Origin: Symbiodinium natans | Lineage: Eukaryota; Sar; Dinophyceae; Suessiales; Symbiodiniaceae | Reading direction: 5' to 3' | NCBI GenBank assembly: GCA_905221605.1 | Contig: CAJNDS010000063.1 | Coordinates: 30,001-90,000 of the forward strand | DNA length: 60,000 nucleotides | Part shown: one piece after another, positions 20,593 through 30,200 of the stretch | How the letters are laid out: the number at the start of each line of letters is the position of its first letter | Position numbering within the stretch: the stretch's first letter is position 1 | The notes under the pieces: generated by a model | Seen by the model: the letters and a program-made list of their open reading frames with translations, nothing else | Databases searched by the model: none | Told to the model about the DNA's origin: nothing | Program-made: the position numbers and the translations under genes

Positions 20593-20746
20593 TAAGGAAA
20601 CCAACCCTTAGATTAGAGGTTAGGGTTTAGGGTTAATGCTGCCAAGACACCTGTGAACTCGCACAAGTCAAATCGCCCTTTTCAGATACTGCACTTGATC
20701 ATAGCTAAAAGGCCTGCAGAAGGGATATGATGCTTCATCATCAAGA
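20593..20746 (-). repeat. 3' LTR (element orientation), 154 bp
   Basis: Identical base for base to 31589-31742. On the element strand it starts TCTTGATGATGAAGC and ends GGTTTCCTTA, so it lacks the usual TG...CA ends. It contains a short telomere-like stretch (GGTTAGGGTTTAGGGTTAA on the + strand). Confidence 0.93.
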
Positions 20747-20756
20747 CTCCCCCTTT
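20747..20756 (-). promoter_or_regulatory. Polypurine tract
   Basis: The element strand reads AAAGGGGGAG directly before the 3' LTR, the expected plus-strand priming site. Confidence 0.8.
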
Positions 20757-21248
20757 GCAGCATGCAAACTCATATCTAAGGCACACCACTCTTTCAAACA
20801 CTTGGCCAGGTAGTTGTTAGGCCGTGGAGTGAGTGCTCAAAGCTCAAGGCCTTTTCTGCGTAACAACACCAACAACGGAGATCTAAAGGAGATCTACGGG
20901 GGGACGCCTAAGGACAGGACAGGAATCCCAAAAGTCCAGCGAGCTCCCCTTCTCGGAAACAATAGCAGCACTTACCGGCTGCCTACGATCAAGATGCTCT
21001 AAACGATACTGCGGTTTCAAACACTCTGCGACGCTCAAGACTACGGAAAACCAGCTTACGCAAGACGGTGTCCACATACTTATCTGTACCAAGCATAGGA
21101 CCTAGAAAACCCTTTAAGACGCTACTGGCCCCAAAGGAAGGAGAACTTACCCCGTCAACCCTATCTAAACACCCAAAACCTACATCACTTAAGACTAGGA
21201 ATCAGGACTTCTAGGAGTACGCCTTGTTTGAGGTCTACAGTTTCCGCT
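20757..21248 (-). other. Retrotransposon 3' untranslated region
   Basis: About 490 bp lie between the stop codon and the purine tract. No convincing ORF. Confidence 0.7.
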
Positions 21249-24200
21249 TCACTGTGTTAAGCGACGTGGTGGTGTTTTCGGCTTCGGCTCGGCTTTCGGT
21301 TGAGATTTCGGCTTAGATTTTGGTTTGGGACCTGCGGCTTTCGATTTGCTTGGAGGAGGGTTTGGTACAGGAGCTATAGGGGTTGGAGGAGCTACAAGGA
21401 ACTCAGTTCTCCCCTGCCATTGCATCGTTGAGACGTTCGCCCCTTGGCGCGTGACCCTGAAGTTGTCATCAAGAATGCCACTGGTACCATCCCTGAAGAT
21501 ACAGAAAGACCGACGATCCCCAACCAACCTGCTTAGTGATATCGGAAGTGCTGTCCGACTTGGGTCGAAGAACTGTTGGCGCCACATCGGATGCCATCTT
21601 ATCAGCAGACCAAGTTCGGGAATGTAGTGGAAGTTATCTCTGAGCCCTTCAATGGGCTGATGGCCGAGATTTCGGCGAAGCTCCCACTGAATCAATTCTT
21701 GTGTCTGCGCGATTAATATCATGTCCTGATGAGCTTGCGGGTTCAATTTCGGAGCTGGTGGGGGTTGCTTAACAGGAGGAGACTTTGGGACACCTACAGA
21801 CTGTGCCTTCGCGGTTGGATGCTTTGGGGCAACAGTTCCCAACCAACCTTCAGGCGGTAGTTTCGGCTTAGGGATAGGGATAGCTACAGACTGCGATGTC
21901 ACGGGCGGAGGCCTTTTTACAACGGTTCCCAACCAACCATCCGGGGGCGGTTTTGGTGCAGGAGGCTTACTCTTAGGGTCTACTTCAAGACTCCCACCCG
22001 AAACCAGAGACTCTTCCGAAAGCCCAGAACTCAACGAGGGATGGTGCCCCTGAAAGGAAGTTTGGGTACTTGACTTAGGATCTGGAGCTTTAGTTTTAGG
22101 CCCTGCCGCCTGAGACAGTTCTACTCCCCCGGTCCTAGACCCCTGTCCTATTTCAGGTTCGGGATTTGGGCTTTGAGGTTCCGACCAAATGTCTTCAAGA
22201 GAGGCTCTGCGGGATGGGGACTCATCTAACAACGGGTCGTAGGGATCATAGGGCTCAACATATAGAGCATACCACCTATGAAACAAGGCTCGTTCTTCTT
22301 CTTCTAGCGCCCTAGCGATCAAGTCCGCAGCCACAACTTCGACCTGATCCTCTGGCCCTACCAGTCCAACGTCATCCCCAAAAGCGACTACTGTCACCTC
22401 AGACCCGTCTACAGCTCCCTGCGAAGATACTTGTTCTAGAACAGACCCTACTAGTTCTCCGTTCTCAGGTGGCCCCTGAAGATCTCTAAGTCTCCTTGCC
22501 CCTTGACTCCAACACCATCGCAAACACAGTTCCAAAAGTCTTGCGATTAAGACCGTGAACCCCATTACTAGCAGAAGTGGAACCCATGACGCTTCATCTT
22601 CTTCATCTTCAGATGGCTGAGCTTGCGCTCTGGAGATGCTCAGCACCACCACGGCGCATCTTAAGACATGGGACAACTGGACGACTCCAGCCAAGTCAAG
22701 TAGCTTCTGCATCCTCTGAGACGAAAGCGACTTGGTTAATAGGTCCGCGGTCATGACCTCCCCTGGTAGGTGAAAACATTGAAGCTCCTCATTCTCTATT
22801 CTCTCGTGCAATCTTCTCGCGCGAAGTCTCAAATGACGGGTTCTCCATGAGCCCGCCGGGAGAGCGATCAAGCAAGTGCATGCAACGTTGTCCGAATAGA
22901 GAGCTGGCGCCACCTGCCCTACTAGTTCGCGTACCAGGTCACTGACACTGTCTGTCATGACCATACCTTCCATGGCCGCATATAGCTCAGCTTCTGCCGA
23001 ACTCAGGCAGACGAACGTCTGCTTTGAGGAAACCCAGCCGATGACAGCGCCGGCCCATTTTAACACCACGCCGGTTTGTGACTTTTCGCCCAGCGGTGCA
23101 AACGACGCGTCTGTGGCGACTTCTAGAGTCCCCTCCGTCATTTCGACCTTCACGCCCTGCGCAGGCTTCGGCCCGTACACCAGGCCCAAATCCGGCTTTC
23201 CTCGGAGATATCGCACGATGTTTTGGCACACTGCAATCGCCCTGCTAGGACGCTCGCTAGAAAGCTGAGAAGCACGGTTCACCGCCCACGCGATATCCAA
23301 CCTTGTTTTCGTGGCCAACCACGTTAATTCTCCAATCAGCCCCTGCACTAAGCGAACCGACTCCATCTGGATATTCTCTTCTTGGGTCTCCTGATCCTTC
23401 TCAGCTGGATACGGCGTCGACGCAGTCCCCTCAATTTCGGGATGCCTGTTCAGCAACTCGGTGACATAGCTCACTTGTGTTAGGTAATACCTACCATTGT
23501 GCAGCCGGATATCAACACCAAGAAAGTGCAAACCGTCCTCCGCAAACTTAATGTCGCTGGTCTCCCAAAGCGTCTGAATGGCCCCTGCCACTGATTCCAA
23601 TAAGCCTCTGCAAGCACTCAAGAGCATATCGTCAACATATACGCCAATGAGCCCCTTCAAAGCGTTGCTGGAATCCTGGATTTTCCAAAGAGACGGTTCG
23701 GAATCGCTCTGTGTTAGTCTGTACTCCAAACCCTCGAAGGCCCACTTCAGCTGAGAAAGACATTTGTCACGGTGTCGGCTCCATGCCATGGTGCAGCCTA
23801 AGCCACCATCGCCTTCACTACTGTCGTCGCCGACATAGGCTACTGAAACAGCTCTGACTACTGGCTCGGATCCCTTAGGCAGCGGAGGAACCGGAAACCC
23901 AAGCTCCCGAAGTTCCTTTATCGTCGACTCTGGAAGACGAGTCCATCCTCGAGGTGTATAGGCAACCAAGACGAGACGATTCCCGGTATGAGGAAGAACC
24001 TTGTGTCTCCTTTTGGGATTGAATGACACTGGATGATTTGCTGGGGGGTACAAGATGCCCATATGCTCATCTACATCAGCTTCATCGGTTCTTAGCCCTT
24101 CAGGTAACACTCTAATTTCGCCACCTTGAAAATCTCCTAATGGAACTACCCAGTTGATGGACCCTTCCGCATTGTTGACATCTCGGTGCCATTCTGAAGG

Positions 24201-27200
24201 ACCCCTCTGACTAACCAGGATCGCAGTATAGGTGGCATCTGGGACTTCTTGACGGAGATACACGTTCAGGGTTTTTACCATTTCTGGCTTTTGGTGCGTT
24301 ACCTGGGTGACTCCATAAATACCCCCGTGAGCAAAAGCACCAAGAACCGCTAGCCTACCCTTTTCATGCGTTGTCTTATCGGCCCTCCTGTGATTTCTAC
24401 ACGAAGGCCACTTACTCCGAAGTACCAAATCACAAACCGCTCTCCTTGACATAGCTCCCTGTTCTCTAAGGAGTTTGGCTTCTTGTTCCACCCCATCTAC
24501 GGCTTCAACATGACACACCTTGAATGAGCTTTCTTCTACTGGAAGTGCAAACAAGATCGTATGACCCGACTCCTCGTCCTCCGACTCCCCCGATCCCGAA
24601 TGATTCTCATCCTCATCCACCCAGCTGACTCCAAGACTCTTTAACTTCTGCAACATTCCCAACATTTCAGGTCCTCCCCCTTGCGGCACTAGGCGGCGCA
24701 ACCCTCCTTTGGCCCTGATACGTCGACGGGGGACACTTGGTGCATCAGCTGGTGGAGGCAACGGAGGCTCGGCTTCAGAAGGCACCCTACTCTCACGACC
24801 CGTAATGAAACCTCCTAGTGGACGTGGCGCTTTAGGTCTACTACCAGCACCCGGACTGTCCACCGGAAAGGCCTCACTAGGCTGTTCTGCTGCTTCTGGA
24901 GGTGCATTCAACGGTTCCGGCTCCCTAACCTTTTGATAAGCTAAAGTAGTTATTAGGAGTACTGGGGTTCCATCAGGGCGGGTCACTCGCACCACCCAAC
25001 CCTTTGAGACATGCTCCGACGGCGCCAGGACGGTGGCCTGAACTGCTCTCGCTGTCCATGATGCCCACCTCCAGGTACGTTCCCTGACATAGATATTCGC
25101 GCCAAAGGGAAGCTGTTGCCTTTTAGGAATCACACCCAGGCCCCTCATTGCTTCATCATACATTGTTTCGACCGAGTATCTCATCGCATGAGGCCAGTCG
25201 CTAGACCTAGCACCTACAGAGTGTAGAAGGGATCGGGCTTGTCGTTTGATAAGGCCTATGAAGCGCTCCGCAAGGCCGTTGGACTGAGGGAGATCTGCTG
25301 CAGTTGTCGTGACATGCAGGTCTCTCGCCCTACACCATGATAAGAAGGTCTTGTTAACGAATTCCGCTCCGCGGTCGCTATGGACTCGGTGAAGAGGTAG
25401 TCCTAAAGTCTTTAACCTTATGAAGATACGAGCCACGGCTTCAGTGACCTGTTTCGGACTCTTTTTGTACACCGGAATTAGAAACGGAATCCTGATCGCC
25501 GGCAGAGGGTCCAGTGAGGCCTCACAAATGGCTTTCCATCTACGCTCCTCTTTCTTTACCTCGTCCACATCTGCCGGAAGTGGATCTGCCGCAGGCTCCT
25601 CTTCGCCTTCAATTTCTGCCCACTCATCTGGGTTTGGTATTGGCTCGTCCTGCTCTCCCGCTTTGCCCATATCCTCTTTGTCTCCCTCGTTTTCAGAGAT
25701 AACACCTACCCCACGTCCGTCATCTTCAACTGGCTCACCATTTTTCCAGAATCTTGGGAAGGTGTATACTCCTACGACTGCATACCGCGCAATGCCCTCC
25801 TGATCTGAACCTTTAGTATAAGGACCCGTAAGATCTACGCAAAGGGAAAACATATGCGCATGCTTTCTACGACGGCAAGGATGGTGGAATGCTGCCGATT
25901 CTAGGCAGGCTCGGCAGTCACCCCGCCATGGAGCGTGCCCACGTTGGCAATGTTCTTTAAAGGACTGCTCCTTCGGTTTAAGGCGGGATACTCTAGGGAA
26001 AGGAGGATTCAGCTCGCTACAGATTCTGCGCACTACTTCAGGGTCCATTCCTTCATCTATCATGAGCCCGGACAAAAGCCGAATCCTGTCCCTTACCGCA
26101 TTCACATTTTCTTCTCTGCTACTAGACCACAACTCCCACCCTCGCTGAAGAATGGATACCAATCCCGGCGCCCATTTCGAGGCCTTACTTGTGCGCTCCA
26201 TCCTTTCTCTTAAGGACTCTGTGTCACTAGAGGTAGAGATCCACCGCGCGGTCGGAGGAACAACCTTGTCGGAAAGTTCTTCGGCTACCATCCACGAGGA
26301 CGTTGCAAAGACCGATGGTTTTACATGGTCATGCCCTAAAGCGCCCTGGTCAAACCGTACTTTATACAGCCCTAACCCTTTGATTTCAGGCCATTCCCAA
26401 AGCGATGGCAACGCTTGTGCCTCAGGGGAAGGATCCAGCTCCGCAGGATCCCTGGGGTGCTCAAACCCAAGATACGCATTCCCTTCCTGAACCTCCTGAG
26501 TCACATGCATCAAGAAGAGCATTCTCAAGATTAGTACGGTATCTCGAATCGCCAAAGTCCTCTCCTTACCTGTCAATCCCTCTAGTCCGAACCGCTCGAT
26601 TCCATGTCTCGCCCTCAAAACGCGTGGTCCCGGAGACCTAGCCCTAGACCGTGACATCGTCCTACACGGAGGACCACCCAGTATCCCTTTTACTTTGCCA
26701 GACAGGATCTCTTGAAGTACATACGAATAGAGAGACTCGTTAAACAAGTCCCTTCCCCGATTCAATTCTACCTCTAGAAAGGCCTCATCATGCTTAGCCT
26801 TCCAGGATTGTTGCCCCGAGAACAGATGTACCAGCACCCGTTGCGCTTTCTTTAGCCTACGTCGAGCCCTGCGATTCAGACCTGTTGTTTGGGCATCGTT
26901 GGTTTCAGGGTTCACCTGCAAAGGAGCGACCTGCTGAAGGATGTCGTGAGGCACCTCCGGGAAGATCTTCTTAGCGTATGCAGCCAGAACGACTGACTCT
27001 TTCTTGGCATCTCCCCTACAGGCATTTAGAGCCTCCTTCAAAGACCCTTGGATCTCAAAATCCGGACTCTCACTTAACTGCATAGCCTTGACTCTCAGTT
27101 CCCTGACTCTGATCTTGTCCTCCAATTCCAGAATCAAGTCCATCAGCAACTCTTGAGCGATCATAGGACAACCCTTGACCAAGGTAACCGGAAGCTCACC

Positions 27201-30200
27201 TCTCGTAGGGTGAGTCAGGCGAATCCCCTCTGTTGACCACTCTAAAACCATACCCAGACACTCAATCGCGGGCCCTAGAGGCAGTATCGGAGTGACCCTA
27301 TGCGCAGTGAGCAGGGTGCCTTGCTCATTCGTCCGAAGCTCAGTTTGTCCAGCAGCCAACTCCACTTTTACTACACTAGCCTGCTGAAGCTCCTTGGCAG
27401 ATCCTTGACGAAGCGCGTTAGTAGCCCCGCCATCGATTAGTCCCAAGGTGTTTTCTTCCGCTTTCAGAAATCTCACAGACACGCACGGTTGCCCTTGGCT
27501 CCCCGCAGATTCCACTACCCGCAACGATGGGCTTGGATCTTCACGAGTAACCCCTAGCTCCCACGCAGTCTCTAGTTCATCGACCAGAGCTCGGGCATCT
27601 GCTACTCCTAGGACCATCCTGCCATGAACAGTCCTTACACCCAAAAGCCCTCTTAGTGGATGCTTGACAAGTGGTCCCTGAAAATCCCAACGGACTTCAC
27701 ATCCTAGGACCTCAACCACCTTTCCCAGAGGGATTACCGCAGGCTTCGTGTCCATGGAAAGCAAGGACCCCTTTGATGACATTCGCCCTACAGATAGACC
27801 TACCGGAAGCATAATGTCACAGGCCACTGCAGATTGATACTCTCTGACTTGCGCATATCGGTACACATGAGTCGCGCCTGAATCCAAGAAAGCTTCTGCA
27901 ACTGAAATACGCTCATCTTCACCAACAACAACCTCTACACCAAACGTACAGAACCTAGGAACATCCTTTTCAAACCCTGGAAGCTTCAATTCACGGAAAT
28001 CACCCATGTCGGCTCCATCCGGCTCTAGCCGATCCCTGCTCTCGCTGGCCCCATCTGGCTCTAGCCAGCTCAGGCGATTGGCCCCTTCCGGCTCTAGCCA
28101 ATCTGGATGAACGGTCCCTTGCGGCTCTAACCGAACATCTGCCCTTGAGCGAGTCCATTTCGGAACCCCGCCCTCACTACTTCTAGGTGATTCCTGTAAA
28201 TTCGAAGCAACCTCCCCAATTCCCCCCGGACCACAACTGACCTTCAAATCCGAAGTTGAAGCACCAAACGAAACCGGACCAAACGAAACCGGACTCCCCC
28301 CATCCTGCAAGGATGCCACTCCGGGCCCCTGAAGACATGCCAAACGAATCCCTTTCAAGACCCGACCAGCTTCTTGCTCTGCGGATGTCCCTGCAGCTGC
28401 GGAGGTGTTTCCGCTATGTGTAGATGCGTTTGTAGCCACTTCGGCGATGACAGGTCCTGGGGTTTCTACTGTAGCCGCTGCAATGTTCGGCTTGCCTCCT
28501 TTTGGAGGCCCACCCTTGTTACCCTTGTTGCCCTTACCGCCCTTGCCTCCCTTATCCCCTTTCTTGAACTGAGGACCTTGAAGAGTAGGGCATTCAGGAC
28601 GACGATGATTCGTTGCGGGATCTGTGGCTCCGCAAGCATAACATACTTGTTGCCGAGCAGCTTCTGCAAAGTCGTGCAGGTTTCTACAATTATCCCCAAA
28701 AGCACACCCGCGCGGCGTTAGGTACCCCTTGCACGTCGGCTTATTTTCCTGCCCTTCCCTTGTACCCCCGGAACCCCCGGAACCCTCTTGGTCTTTACCC
28801 TTCGGCTTCCCTTTAGGCTTCCCTTTTGGAGATCCTTTCCTAGGGTTGTTTGGGGCGTTTGGGCTTGCTACATCATCAGTCTCAGTGGCCTTTGCTACGC
28901 GTGGCTTCTTGGGATCTGACTCCAACCCATACTCGAGAAGCTCCGCTTCGGCCTGAACATGCTTCAAGTACGAAAGGACTGACTCCAGCGTGGGTGCATG
29001 GTCTAGGCTGCTCTGTACCCTGACAAAGGACAGTCTAAAGCTGGCTTGCGTGTAGCTCTTGAGAACTCCCGCCATCAACGAGTCGATTCCCTTGAGAAGA
29101 AGAGACGGATCAGGCATCGAAATACCCAACTGCCTCCCCCGGGAGGCCCACCGTGACCATCGTCTTAACTTTAAGTTCGCATCCGAAGGACTACTAGCCA
29201 CACCTGGGTTGTGTAGATAAGAGAGGATAAGTTGTCGCTCTTTGGCCCCGCCAGGCTGACCCTTAATCAACACCCTGAATAGCACGCCAACCGTTGTCAG
29301 ATCCCCTTGCGATATGAGTTCTTCAGAGAGATCCTTAGGCAAAGCCTTGATGAGCATCGAAACCGTCCTCTGCTCCAACCGCATGTAGCGTGGTTCCTGC
29401 AGATTCTCGGGGAGCGCTCCTTTCAGCGCCGCTCTTTCAAGCGGCGGGGACTGAAGCCACACTTTGTAGCGTCGGTCTGCTTCTGCTGCAACCAAACCCC
29501 ACCAAGTCGACGCTGCCGGCGCCAAGTCCGAGATAAGTGGAGCAATTAGCGTTAGCCAATCCCCTACTGCTAGCGGTCCCTCTTCTGGAGTTATTTCAAG
29601 AGTTGGTAACATGATTTCACGGCTTCTATCTGGAGCATACGCCCTAGCATCATCATGCGCTCTCATGTCCGGCATAGACTCCATCAAAGGGCGTGGGTAC
29701 ATACTCAGAACAGGCACAGAAGCTCCTGGCACAAATGCTTGCTGGCTACTACTTGCGGTCATTTCCTGATGCACAAAAGGAACGTGTGCTGGGGGGCTTG
29801 GAGGCGGTGTTGTTTGGGGTGGCCGAGGCGGAGGAGACGGCGGCCTGTACGCTGGCCTACTGCAACCGAAATCCAAACCTCTATCAACCCTTCCCTTGAC
29901 TGTAGCTCTACCCCCTTCAAAGCCCACTTCATACTCTACATCCCCTATCCACACCGTAAGCTCCTGGGCCGGAGCGGTCCTTTGTGCCACAGTCGGCACG
30001 GGATCTGGCGGAATGCTGGGACCTACTTGGCCTTGCAGAGAGGAATTGATTGGGGCCTGGAGGGGAGCAGGGCTTCGAGGTTCAGGATTCCCTTTTCCTA
30101 TCCCCTTATCACCCCTACTTTGTCCCCACAGGTCCAAGGAGCCATCGCTCGCGCTCTCCCTACTTCTGAGGCCTACTCCAGCATCAATTTCCCATAAGTG

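Noticed and set aside
25420-26641. Several + strand frames of 60-130 codons inside the retrotransposon
   Set aside because: They are antisense shadows of the 3,408-aa polyprotein and have no independent motifs.
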